Notes under the pieces: model-generated
Told to the model about the DNA's origin: nothing
The model's database searches: none
Seen by the model: the letters and a program-made list of their open reading frames with translations, nothing else
Source: Sphingomonas phyllosphaerae FA2
Lineage (GTDB): Bacteria > Pseudomonadota > Alphaproteobacteria > Sphingomonadales > Sphingomonadaceae
Length of the DNA: 64,000 bases
Assembly: GCF_000427645.1 (NCBI RefSeq)
Contig: NZ_KE386571.1
Location: 2,097,676-2,161,675 of the forward strand
Reading direction: 5' to 3'
Translations under genes and position numbers: made by a program
Part shown: positions 28,852-36,968 of the stretch, in pieces
How positions within the stretch are numbered: position 1 is the first letter of the stretch
Layout of the letters: every line of letters begins with the position of its first letter

Positions 28852-29631
28852 CTACCGCTTCTTCTCCCGCGCCACCTTGCACTTGCCCTTGCGACACTCC
28901 GGCGGCGCGATCGCCCCCATGTACACCGGCGGCGGCATGACCCGCGCGACCACCACCGGATCGCGCTCCACCGCGGGCTCGGCGGGATAGCGCACCCGCG
29001 CATCGGCGAACAACGCCCGCGCCCGCGCCGCCCCCGGCGTCGTCGCGCTCGCGCCGACCCAACGCCAGTGCCACGGCTCCCACTTCACGCGCTGGCGATT
29101 GCCCGCTGGAAACGACATTTCGAACCCGTAGCGCGCCGCATTCTTCACCAGCCAGCGAAACGCAGGGGTCGCCGCGACGCATGCCTCGGCATCCGGGCAA
29201 TCGTTGCGGCGCGGCCGGAACGCGAAGTCGAGCGCGAAGCCGGTCGCGTGCTCGCTATGTCCCGGCGGGGCGACCGACAGCGCGCGCTGCGCGGCATCCG
29301 TCCGCCCCTCGCGACAGAACACCGCTTCCTGATAGGTGATCGACCGGTGGCACGACAGCGCGAGCACCTGCCCGCCCGCCGCCGGATCGCGCACCGCCGC
29401 CTCGATCAGTCGTTGCAGATCGGGCAACACCTCGCGCCGCAGCACGCAGGGATTGACCGACAGCGCCGACGGCACGGGCACCAGCGCGTCGGGGGCGGCG
29501 TCGCCATAGGGCAGATGCCCCAGCACGCGGCCGTCGGCGGACGTCGGCACGCGGCGGCCATCGCATAATTGCGCATTGGCGGGCGTGGCGGCCAGCACCG
29601 CCATTGCGGCAAGGATCGTCGTAAGTCGCAC
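28852..29631 (-). CDS. M15 family D-Ala-D-Ala carboxypeptidase (VanY-like), exported
   Basis: The enzyme should trim D-alanine from peptidoglycan stems in the periplasm. The 259-residue reading starts at a GTG with AGAGGG five bases upstream and gives a signal peptide ending ANAQ at about residue 20. The M15B motifs are complete: SCHRSITYQEAVFC near 93, GHSEHATGFALDF with zinc ligands His128 and Asp135, and EPWHW with catalytic Glu185 and His188. The C-terminal 60 residues are Pro/Arg/Lys-rich with two Cys. It lies 45 bases from the divergent pseudouridine synthase. Confidence 0.87.
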   Translation of the reverse strand: MRLTTILAAMAVLAATPANAQLCDGRRVPTSADGRVLGHLPYGDAAPDALVPVPSALSVNPCVLRREVLPDLQRLIEAAVRDPAAGGQVLALSCHRSITYQEAVFCREGRTDAAQRALSVAPPGHSEHATGFALDFAFRPRRNDCPDAEACVAATPAFRWLVKNAARYGFEMSFPAGNRQRVKWEPWHWRWVGASATTPGAARARALFADARVRYPAEPAVERDPVVVARVMPPPVYMGAIAPPECRKGKCKVAREKKR

Positions 29632-29676
29632 CGCGCCCTCTGGCCATGCCGCGCGGCAACTGGCAAGAGCCGCGCC

Positions 29677-30330
29677 ATGTTGGGTCAGCATGTTCTTTTC
29701 CTCGATGGCGAGGCCTTGGTGATCGACAAGCCCGCCGGGCTGCCGGTCGATCCGCCGCGTGCCGGGGGCCTCAGCCTCGAAAATCATCTCGCGTCGCTCA
29801 CTTTCGGGTTCCGGCGCTGGCCGGTCGCGGTGCACCGCCTCGACCGAGACACGAGCGGGTGCCTGTTGCTGTCGCGCAACCCCAAGGCGCACGCGCGGTT
29901 CCAGCAAGCGTTCGAGCGTGGCGAGGTGTCCAAACGCTATGTCGCAGTCCTTGATGGCGTGCCCGAGGGCGAAGGCGGCACGATCGACCTGCCGCTCGGC
30001 AAGGTATCGACCGCCGAGGAAGGCTGGCGAATGACGCGCGATCCGCGTGGCAAGGCGGCGCGCACCGACTGGCGGCTGCTCGCGGTCAACGAGGGCCGCG
30101 CCCTGGTCGAGTTCCGCCCGGCGACCGGCCGCACCCACCAGATCCGCGTCCATGCGCGCGAAGGGCTCGGCGTGCCGGTCACCGGCGATCCCGTTTATGG
30201 TACCAAGCACGACGGCGGCATGATGCTCCACGCGATCGCGCTGTCGCTTGTGCGGCCGGGCAAGCCGGACATTGCGGCGGAGGCGCCGTGGCCGGCACGA
30301 TTCAGCGCGCTGGGGTTTGCGGCGGCCTGA
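29677..30330 (+). CDS. RluA-family pseudouridine synthase
   Basis: The enzyme isomerises uridine in rRNA or tRNA. The 217-residue protein has the catalytic motif HRLDRDTSG with Asp56, the LVEFRPATGRTHQIRVHA motif, and no S4 domain. This makes it closer to the short RluA/TruC type than to RluC/D. I start at MLGQHVLFLDGE; upstream codons overlap the carboxypeptidase promoter region. The target nucleotide cannot be told from sequence. Confidence 0.9.
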   Translation: MLGQHVLFLDGEALVIDKPAGLPVDPPRAGGLSLENHLASLTFGFRRWPVAVHRLDRDTSGCLLLSRNPKAHARFQQAFERGEVSKRYVAVLDGVPEGEGGTIDLPLGKVSTAEEGWRMTRDPRGKAARTDWRLLAVNEGRALVEFRPATGRTHQIRVHAREGLGVPVTGDPVYGTKHDGGMMLHAIALSLVRPGKPDIAAEAPWPARFSALGFAAA

Positions 30331-30465
30331 TTGCGGCCCCTTTTGCCGGTATGGCCGGTCCATCTCGGATGGGCTGCTGATCGTCGGAGCGGGCGGAGGA
30401 ACACGCCGCATTCGTGGCCGAGCCGGAGAGACATGCATCCGTCCGAATGAAGGGGCGACGAACGC

Positions 30466-31611
30466 TCAGCGCGGCACGCGAAGCAGCCGGTCTGCCAGCC
30501 AGCGCCGGGCTGGCTTATCGTAGAACTTGAGGCTTAGCAGCGCGATCGTCAGCGCAGCGATCAACACCCCCGCGGCGACGATCGCTGCCCCCGCCGGGCT
30601 CGGCCGGCTGTCCGCCACCCAGGCCGTGTAGATATAGATCATCGGAAAGTGAGTGATGTACAGCGGGAAAGAAAGTGCGCCGAAAACGCGCGCTGTTCGG
30701 ATGACCGGACCGTCCGCTGCCTTTTCGCCTGCACCGATCGCGACGATCAGCGGGAAGACGAGGATAACGCATGCAGCCTCGTAAAGACCGTTGAGCCACA
30801 GCTTCTCGGTGCCCCCGAACCGTGGCAGACTGACCGCAACGATCAGAAGAGCGCTGCTGACGAGGAAGGCGTGCGGCACCCGGATGCGGGCGCCCAGTCG
30901 CATCATCAACACGCCGGCGAAGAACGGGAACATGACCCGCGTCATGCCGATCCGGATACCATTGGCATCAAGCGCCCAGCCGCCGATCAAATCCCCGCGG
31001 GGGCCGAATACCAAGAGGTGGATCAGCGCCAGCGCCGCCACCGCCACGAGGATCGCCATCGCACGGTCCGGCAATTTACGAAGCCCGACCGCATACAGGA
31101 AGTTCGCGATATATTCGTAGAACAGCGACCATTGCGGGCCGTTCAGCGGGTAGATCTCGTCCCACCCGCGCAGATCGGCGCTTTTCGGAAGCGGGATCAT
31201 CACGAACCCCAGCAGCATCACGCCGATCAGCTGCATCGCCGTCGTGTCGGCGATCTTGGGAAAGACCGACGATTCCTGCATCGCGAACATCAGCGCGCCG
31301 AACAGACTGCCCAGCACGACCATCGGCTGCAACCGGATCAGCCGTCGCATCGCGAAATCGCGCAACCCCATCGTCCCCCAGCGACCATCATAGGCGTAGG
31401 CTATGACGAAACCGGACAGCATGAAAAAGAAGTCGACCGCGAGATATCCATGATTGATGATCTGGAGCTGCGGGTTGCCGCCGGAAAATGGTTCAAAGAG
31501 GTGGAACAGCACCACCATGATTGCGGCCACGCCACGAAGCCCGTCCAGCAGGACGAAATGCCCTTTCCGGGAGGATGTCGCGTTGGTGGAGGTAGCGGCG
31601 ATAGCGGGCAT
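30466..31611 (-). CDS. acyltransferase family protein (OafA/YrhL type)
   Basis: This is a polytopic inner-membrane acyltransferase, of the kind that O-acetylates surface glycans. The 381-residue reading (start MPAIAATSTNATSSRKG) contains the family opening FVLLDGLRGVAAIMVVLFHL with the conserved His, then FFFMLSGFVIAYAYD. About ten transmembrane helices follow, with PLYITHFPMIYIYT near the C-terminus. An in-frame Met 49 codons earlier gives a leader that does not look coding, and no clear ribosome site marks either start. Base composition is less GC-rich than its neighbours. The acceptor is unknown. Confidence 0.85.
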   Translation of the reverse strand: MPAIAATSTNATSSRKGHFVLLDGLRGVAAIMVVLFHLFEPFSGGNPQLQIINHGYLAVDFFFMLSGFVIAYAYDGRWGTMGLRDFAMRRLIRLQPMVVLGSLFGALMFAMQESSVFPKIADTTAMQLIGVMLLGFVMIPLPKSADLRGWDEIYPLNGPQWSLFYEYIANFLYAVGLRKLPDRAMAILVAVAALALIHLLVFGPRGDLIGGWALDANGIRIGMTRVMFPFFAGVLMMRLGARIRVPHAFLVSSALLIVAVSLPRFGGTEKLWLNGLYEAACVILVFPLIVAIGAGEKAADGPVIRTARVFGALSFPLYITHFPMIYIYTAWVADSRPSPAGAAIVAAGVLIAALTIALLSLKFYDKPARRWLADRLLRVPR

Positions 31612-31758
31612 GGCGCGGACATGACGCGACGACGCTGGCGATGCAACCAAGCCTTGGAAAAACGGCTTTGATCGTCGAGGCGCAAGACGCGACCACATCC
31701 CTTTGCACCCCTTCGAAACCGGTAAAGCAGGCGTCCCCTTTCGCCCAATGGCGGACAT

Positions 31759-32376
31759 TCAATGCGGCCAAAAGAATGGCCGTGGTTCAGCAGTCTTTCC
31801 CATTGCGAAATCACGCTTGATCTGAGTAACAATCTTTTCGTCCGCGAGACGCTTGGTCGCTTCGTGAACCAAGCTCGGCACGTCGGCTGATACCATCGCC
31901 AGAGCATTTCTGATGTTTCGCACTTGTCGCCACGCAATTGCGGGTTCAGTCGCTCGGACCAAGGACCAGAGGATCGGCTCCCAAATACCTCGATCGAACG
32001 GCTTCGCCGCTTGGAAAAGCATCATCAAGGCCTCTGAGCGTCCACCCCTGTTGTCGATGTTGCTTGCTTCGTTCGCATACTGCTCAAGAAGCCTCTTGGC
32101 TGGTGTCGAACAATCACGCTCCAAATACGCACGTATGGGCCATGCAGAGACAGAGACTCGTTTATACCAGTTGTCTTGCGAATCCGCCGCCTTCACCGCC
32201 TCGGTGAGCAAGCTTTTATAATCGTCGCCCGGCCAATAACGCCCCGCATAGGCCAAAGACTGACATCGGAACCAAGGGTCATCGATCACGCTCGCGATAG
32301 CGACCGCTTGCTTCGGGTCACTTGCCGCCAAACGGATCGAGCGTTCACGTTGGCTTGTGGGTGTAGTGACTGACAT
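31759..32376 (-). CDS. hypothetical helical-repeat-like protein
   Basis: The 205-residue protein is soluble and mostly helical, with Trp/Tyr-rich segments (DPWFRCQSLAYAGRYWPG, DNWYKRVSVSAWPIRAYLE, IWEPILWSLVRATEPAIAWR). They look like degenerate 30-40 residue repeats of a HEAT or TPR-like solenoid. I recognise no named family. Codon use is visibly less GC-rich than the surrounding genes, and the gene lies beside the similarly lower-GC acyltransferase, so the pair may have been acquired together. There is no signal peptide. A protein-binding scaffold role would be an inference from the fold guess. Confidence 0.6.
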   Translation of the reverse strand: MSVTTPTSQRERSIRLAASDPKQAVAIASVIDDPWFRCQSLAYAGRYWPGDDYKSLLTEAVKAADSQDNWYKRVSVSAWPIRAYLERDCSTPAKRLLEQYANEASNIDNRGGRSEALMMLFQAAKPFDRGIWEPILWSLVRATEPAIAWRQVRNIRNALAMVSADVPSLVHEATKRLADEKIVTQIKRDFAMGKTAEPRPFFWPH

Positions 32377-32442
32377 CTCACGGTTCTGGCACGTTGATGC
32401 CTAACGTCCGCTTTCCACCAACTCTGCCACATCGCGCTCGAC

Positions 32443-32865
32443 TTAATCAAAGGCCGGCTTCTTCCGCCCCGACTTGACCGCAGAACGTCCCTTCTTCGCA
32501 TCGACCCGCCGTACCTGCGACGCGCGCGTCGGCTTGGTCGCGCGGCGCTTCGCCTGCACCACCGTCGCCTCCCGCACCAGCGCCAGCAGCCGCTCGCGCA
32601 CCTCGGCCCGGTTCATGTGCTGCGAGCGGGAGCCTTCGCTGCGCAGCGTCAGCACGCCGTCGCGGGTCATGCGCGTCCCCGCCAGTTCCGCCAGCCGCAA
32701 CTTCACCCGCTCGGGCAGGTCGGATCGCGCCACGTCGAAACGCAGCAGCACCGCCGAATCGGTGGTGTTGACATGCTGCCCCCCTGCTCCACCCGAACGG
32801 GTGAAGCTCTCCTCGATCAGATCGGTATCGATGCTGATCGTACGGGTGACGGGAACGCGGGCCAT
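32443..32865 (-). CDS. arfB: alternative ribosome-rescue factor ArfB
   Basis: ArfB hydrolyses peptidyl-tRNA on ribosomes stalled without a stop codon. The 140-residue product from MARVPVTRTISID has the release-factor GGQ motif at residues 28-30 (RSGGAGGQHVNTTDSAV) and a basic Lys/Arg-rich C-terminal tail that would enter the empty mRNA channel. Length equals E. coli YaeJ. Twelve in-frame upstream codons run into the terminator and are left out. Confidence 0.93.
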   Translation of the reverse strand: MARVPVTRTISIDTDLIEESFTRSGGAGGQHVNTTDSAVLLRFDVARSDLPERVKLRLAELAGTRMTRDGVLTLRSEGSRSQHMNRAEVRERLLALVREATVVQAKRRATKPTRASQVRRVDAKKGRSAVKSGRKKPAFD

Positions 32866-32882
32866 GCCTGCTCCATAAATGC

Positions 32883-32919
32883 GAAGAACCGGCCGCACCA
32901 TCGGTGCGACCGGTTCTTC
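32883..32919 (-). terminator. terminator-like hairpin after the DUF1996 gene
   Basis: GAAGAACCGG and CCGGTTCTTC pair at the ends, with CGCACC and GGTGCG continuing the stem around a short loop. It starts 19 bases past the DUF1996 stop and lies just upstream of arfB. The flanking T content is modest. Confidence 0.65.
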
Positions 32920-32937
32920 TTCACGACCGTCGAAGGA

Positions 32938-34188
32938 TCAGGCGGCGGGAACGTCGACCAACCGCGGCTTGGCGACCCAGTCGAAGTTCGGGTCGAAGGC
33001 CAGCTGCTTGCCGTTGCCCAGATCGCCACCGTTGCAGCTCAGCACCTTGTTGATGCAATGGTCGAACCACATCTTCAGCACATCGTCGTCCCATGCGCCC
33101 ATCCAGTCGGCGTGGAAAGTCGAACCCGGGCGCTTTGGTGCCATGCCCGGCATGGTGTCGGATGCCAGCGACCACGTCGTCATCCCCGGCTTCCAGTCGC
33201 CCGACCGGTCCAGATCCTCGTCGACCGTGTACCAGGCGGCCAGCGAGAACATCGGGATCAGATACGGAAGGTTCTCGGGGCAACGCTGCTGGCCCATGTT
33301 GTTCCACTGCGGATAGCCGACATGGCTGCGGTGATCGGCGCTGTTCAGGTTCTTGCCGTCCCAGCATGTCGGCGATGCGATGATCGCGCCGATCCGGTTG
33401 CCGACCGGGCAATTCTTGGCGGCCGTCACGAGATCGGGATAATGCCCCGACACCGCCGTCGGACCGTCGCAGCTGAAGTAGAAGCCTTCGCTCTTTTCGG
33501 TGGTCATGTTGTAACCGAAGACGTAGCGCAGACCACGCGGCAACACGACGCATGCCTTGCCGATCTTCTGACACTCGGGATCGTCCTCGGCCAAGGCCTT
33601 ATAGTAGATCACGACATAATCAGGCCGCACGACCTTACCCTTGCCGTTGAGCATCGCCGGGATCCAGTAAGCGGAGCGATTCAGCTTATTGGAGCAGGTG
33701 CTTTCGCCGGAGGTACGCAGGCTCGCGTAGGTCGAATAAGCGTTGGTGCCGGTGTTGCCGAAGAACTGGTGCAGGTGGCTCTTGCCCGGCTGCCCCGGAT
33801 AGACGATCGGATCGTCACGCTTTACGTCACCGGCGCTGCAATGGAAGCGGAACGCGCCGACACCTTCGGTGCCCTTTGCCGGGATCTCGCCGGTGCCCCA
33901 TGCGGGAACGATATACTTGCTGACGTCGAAGTTCGACGCGATCTTCTCGAGCTGACCCTGACCCGGCAGCAGACCGGTCTGCACGGCACCCTTCACCGGT
34001 TCGATCGCGGTGGTCTTGACCGCCGACGTGATCGAGGTCGGCAGCACGCCGCTCAGCTTCACGGTCGTCGGCGCCGCGATAACAGTCACCTTGCCGGCCA
34101 GCGCCTTGAGCATGCTGGACGGAATGATCGCGGCATAAGCGGTAGAGGCAGCCAGGATCATGGCGCCCGAAATGACGATTTTCTTCAT
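32938..34188 (-). CDS. secreted DUF1996 domain protein
   Basis: The 416-residue protein starts MKKIVISGAMILAASTAYAA, a signal peptide cleaved near residue 19; AGGGA lies five bases before this ATG. After a linker of about 65 residues comes the DUF1996 domain, with VGAFRFHCSAGDVKRDDPIV, PGKSHLHQFFGNT, NRSAYWIPAML, CPVGNRIGAI and DHRSHVGYPQ. The many Cys and His suggest disulfides and possibly a metal or catalytic site, but the family function is unknown to me. It stands alone between a terminator and an AT-rich regulatory region. Confidence 0.85.
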   Translation of the reverse strand: MKKIVISGAMILAASTAYAAIIPSSMLKALAGKVTVIAAPTTVKLSGVLPTSITSAVKTTAIEPVKGAVQTGLLPGQGQLEKIASNFDVSKYIVPAWGTGEIPAKGTEGVGAFRFHCSAGDVKRDDPIVYPGQPGKSHLHQFFGNTGTNAYSTYASLRTSGESTCSNKLNRSAYWIPAMLNGKGKVVRPDYVVIYYKALAEDDPECQKIGKACVVLPRGLRYVFGYNMTTEKSEGFYFSCDGPTAVSGHYPDLVTAAKNCPVGNRIGAIIASPTCWDGKNLNSADHRSHVGYPQWNNMGQQRCPENLPYLIPMFSLAAWYTVDEDLDRSGDWKPGMTTWSLASDTMPGMAPKRPGSTFHADWMGAWDDDVLKMWFDHCINKVLSCNGGDLGNGKQLAFDPNFDWVAKPRLVDVPAA

Positions 34189-34307
34189 CACAGTCCCTGG
34201 CGTTGTTGGCGTTCCGGGAACCGAAGTTCATCCCGAACGCTGTTTTCGACCGGCACGGCCGGTGCCGCGCTGTAGAGACATGATTAGCGACAAAACCCTA
34301 ACATAAT

Positions 34308-34341
34308 CTAACACTTCTGGTTTATTTTTGTTAAGTGTTAG
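34308..34341. promoter_or_regulatory. AT-rich inverted repeat between the DUF1996 and msrC genes
   Basis: CTAACACTT and AAGTGTTAG form a perfect 9+9 dyad with a 16-base, very T-rich spacer. The surrounding stretch (about 34285-34420) is conspicuously AT-rich for this genome. It lies in a 284-base divergent intergenic region and could be an operator or promoter zone for either gene. No CtrA-type TTAA-N7-TTAA is present here. Confidence 0.5.
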
Positions 34342-34472
34342 AATACTTAGGGGACCGCTTCAAGGATGCTGGTTACTTCCTGTTTACTTCATTTACCAGC
34401 ACCCTAATTTCGATTCGTCCCGCGACGCACTCCCTCTGGCGCAGCGAGCCGCGAGCGCCTACCTCGACGCGC

Positions 34473-34952
34473 ATGTACGACTTTCACATCGCAGCCGAAT
34501 CGAAGCGGGCGCTGTATCGCGAGTTGCTGGGCGCGCTCGACGCGCTCACCGCCGGGGAGCAGGATGGTATCGCCAACATGGCCAATGCCGCGGCGTTGAT
34601 TGCGCAATATCTGCCGGACCTGAACTGGTCGGGCTTCTATCGTCTCGTCGCCGGCGAACTGGTGCTGGGGCCGTTCCAGGGCAAGGCGGCGTGCATCCGC
34701 ATCCTGCTGGGCAAAGGCGTATGCGGCACGGCGGCGGCGGAGCGGCGGACGCAATTGGTCGCCGACGTCCACGCCTTCCCCGGCCATATCGCCTGCGACG
34801 CGGCAAGCCGCTCGGAACTGGTGGTGCCGATCGTCCGCGATGGCGCGCTGCTGGGCGTCTTGGACCTCGACAGTCCTTCCCCGGCGCGGTTCGATGAAGA
34901 GGATGCGCGCGGGTGCGAAGCGCTCATGGAACTGCTGGCGGCGCGGCTATAG
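34473..34952 (+). CDS. msrC: free methionine-(R)-sulfoxide reductase (GAF domain)
   Basis: The enzyme reduces free methionine-(R)-sulfoxide with thioredoxin. The 159-residue GAF-domain product starts MYDFHIAAESKR. It has the three redox cysteines of the family: Cys74 and Cys84 in CIRILLGKGVCGTAA and Cys108 in HIACDAASRSELVVP. They are spaced exactly as Cys84, Cys94 and Cys118 of E. coli YebR. In-frame codons upstream of this Met fall in the AT-rich region and lack coding character. Confidence 0.94.
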   Translation: MYDFHIAAESKRALYRELLGALDALTAGEQDGIANMANAAALIAQYLPDLNWSGFYRLVAGELVLGPFQGKAACIRILLGKGVCGTAAAERRTQLVADVHAFPGHIACDAASRSELVVPIVRDGALLGVLDLDSPSPARFDEEDARGCEALMELLAARL

Positions 34953-34956
34953 CCCC

Positions 34957-35033
34957 CGTCATTGCGAGCGTAGCGAAGCAATCCAGAGCCGGATCAGGAC
35001 GCCGTGGATTGCTTCGCTACGCTCGCAATGACG
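34957..35033. repeat. family A 77-bp inverted repeat, copy 2
   Basis: It is nearly identical to copy 1, with core GCCGGATCAGGACGCCGTGG. It begins four bases after the msrC stop and ends six bases before the stop of the convergent peptidase gene. It thus fills the whole convergent gap. Confidence 0.85.
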
Positions 35034-35038
35034 TACCG

Positions 35039-36334
35039 TTACTTCTTCTCGCGTCCCGCGAAGGTCACGAGGCTTTCCGCACCATTCGCACCCACCGCCG
35101 CCACCCCGAAAAAATGATCGTCGACCGGCACGCCTGCGACGTCGAGGCTGGTGCCGGTCGCCTCGCGTGTTTGCGTCCATGCCGCTGAATCGGCCCGCCG
35201 CCAGTAAACCTTGTAGCGCGCCGCCCCCGGCACCGCGGTCCACGTCACCTTCGTGTCAAAGGACAACGCGCCCGAGATCGACGCGACCGGCGGCGCGGCG
35301 GGCGCGGCGGCGAGCCGCGCGATCGTCGCGACGTTGATCGCGGTGACCTTCGCCAAATAGGGGAAGTCCATCCCCTCGATCGTATCGGCATAGACACGCC
35401 CGTTCTCGGTGCGCACGTCCTGATGCTGACGATCCCAATTCTCCGCCGCGACCGAGAAGCGCACCGCCGGATAGCCCTGCTTCAGGAACGGCTCGTGATC
35501 GCCACCCCGGCCAAAGCGGTCCGGGCGACGATCGACGAACACCCCGAACCCGCCCGGCAGCGTGCCGGCGATCCCGTCGATCGCCTTGGCGAGCGCGCGG
35601 CTCGGGCCGTCGTCCTCGCCACCGACACCGCGCCGCTCGATCGCCTCGGCGAGCGATTCGCTGCTGCGGATGCCTTCGGAGAAGACGCGGACATAGCCGT
35701 CGATCGTCACCCCGCCCTGCCCGATCGTGTTACCGACGATATCGTTGTTGAGCATCGCATCGACCTGCCAGCCGCGCGCCTTCGCGGTCTCGGCGAGCAA
35801 CGTCGCGCCCCACAAGCCCTGCTCCTCGCCGGAGAAGGCGACATAGACGATGTTCGCCGCGAACTTCTCCTTTGACAGGATGCGCGCCGCCTCCAGCACC
35901 AGCGCGACGCCGCTCGCATCGTCGTTCGCGCCGGGCGCGTCGCTGGTCACGTTCATCACGTCGGTGACGCGACTATCGATATGCGCGCCGACGATGATGT
36001 AGCGGTTGGGGTCGCTGCCTTTCTGGACGCCGAGCACGTCCTCGATCACCACCCCGTCGGGCGCGCGCGGTCCGACGAAGCGCCGCGACAGCCGCTCGGT
36101 CGCGATACACCCGCCGCACGCGCGCGACAGCGAGGCGAATTCGCCCGCGACCCAGGTGCGCGCCGCGCCGATCCCGCGCTTCGGATCGGTCGCCGACGAC
36201 AGCGAGTGGCGCGTGCCGAACGACACCAGTTTCTCGACCGTGGCGCGCTGCCGCGCCTGTGAAGGCACCTCGCGCGCGGCAGCGGGGGTGGCGAGAAGCA
36301 GCGGCGCGGCGGCGAGCAGGAAGCGATGGTTCAT
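35039..36334 (-). CDS. exported M28 family zinc aminopeptidase
   Basis: The 431-residue protein has a signal peptide (MNHRFLLAAAPLLLATPAAA) and an M28 di-zinc peptidase domain. The ligand and catalytic segments are GAHIDSR (His118, Asp120), GANDDASG (Asp138), FSGEEQGLWG (Glu170/171), NNDIVGN (Asp198) and GGDHEPF (His280). About 90 C-terminal residues after an Ala/Pro linker (about 340-350) look like a fibronectin type III-like beta domain. It probably degrades peptides in the periplasm or outside. The nearest named relatives are Aminopeptidase S/Y-type enzymes. Confidence 0.9.
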   Translation of the reverse strand: MNHRFLLAAAPLLLATPAAAREVPSQARQRATVEKLVSFGTRHSLSSATDPKRGIGAARTWVAGEFASLSRACGGCIATERLSRRFVGPRAPDGVVIEDVLGVQKGSDPNRYIIVGAHIDSRVTDVMNVTSDAPGANDDASGVALVLEAARILSKEKFAANIVYVAFSGEEQGLWGATLLAETAKARGWQVDAMLNNDIVGNTIGQGGVTIDGYVRVFSEGIRSSESLAEAIERRGVGGEDDGPSRALAKAIDGIAGTLPGGFGVFVDRRPDRFGRGGDHEPFLKQGYPAVRFSVAAENWDRQHQDVRTENGRVYADTIEGMDFPYLAKVTAINVATIARLAAAPAAPPVASISGALSFDTKVTWTAVPGAARYKVYWRRADSAAWTQTREATGTSLDVAGVPVDDHFFGVAAVGANGAESLVTFAGREKK

Positions 36335-36379
36335 CGCACGGGTGTGGCGAGGAAATCGCCCTCACTCAAGCGATTGCGA

Positions 36380-36832
36380 TCAGCTCAGCCGGTCGATCGC
36401 CTCGGCCGACAAGCCGCCCGGCACGATCATCAACGGCACCGGCAGCGCGCCGACATCCGCCGCGAAATGGGTGACCAGCGCGCCGGGTGCGCCATCCGCG
36501 GCCGCGCCCAGCACCAGCGCGGCGATCTGCGGGTTCTCGGCGATCAGCGCGCGGATCACCTTCGGTCCGTCGCCGCTGCGCACCGTGATCGACGGGCGCA
36601 CCCCCGATTCCTCGAGCAACGTGCCCGCCGCGCGCGCCACCAGCCCCTCGGCATGGCGCTGCTGTTCGTCCTCGATCGTCGCCTGCACGCCGCCGAACGG
36701 AATGAACTCCTGCGGCGGCAACAGCGCGAGGATCTCAACCCCGCCGCCGGTCTTCACCGCGCGCCGCGCCGCGAAGCGCAGCGCGATCAGCGCCTCGGGC
36801 GTGTCGTCGATCACGGTCAGATAGATGCGCAT
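36380..36832 (-). CDS. universal stress protein (UspA-like)
   Basis: The 150-residue product has a single Usp fold: MRIYLTVIDDTPEALIALRF opens the first strand-helix. A C-terminal segment LVLGAAADGAPGALVTHF replaces the usual nucleotide-binding GxxGxxxxxxGS loop with a partial match, so ATP binding is uncertain. It is divergent from the E2 gene with 136 bases between. Its role is a generic stress-response inference from the family. Confidence 0.8.
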   Translation of the reverse strand: MRIYLTVIDDTPEALIALRFAARRAVKTGGGVEILALLPPQEFIPFGGVQATIEDEQQRHAEGLVARAAGTLLEESGVRPSITVRSGDGPKVIRALIAENPQIAALVLGAAADGAPGALVTHFAADVGALPVPLMIVPGGLSAEAIDRLS

Positions 36833-36968
36833 CAGGGCCCCCTTGTCCGCCCGGTGTATCGGCCGCGCGCGCCCACGCCAAGCACATGGGACAAGGCGGC
36901 GGGCTTGACCATACGGCGCGCGTCCGCAAGAGACGGGCGCCTGTCCCACGAGCCTCTCGAGGATCACG

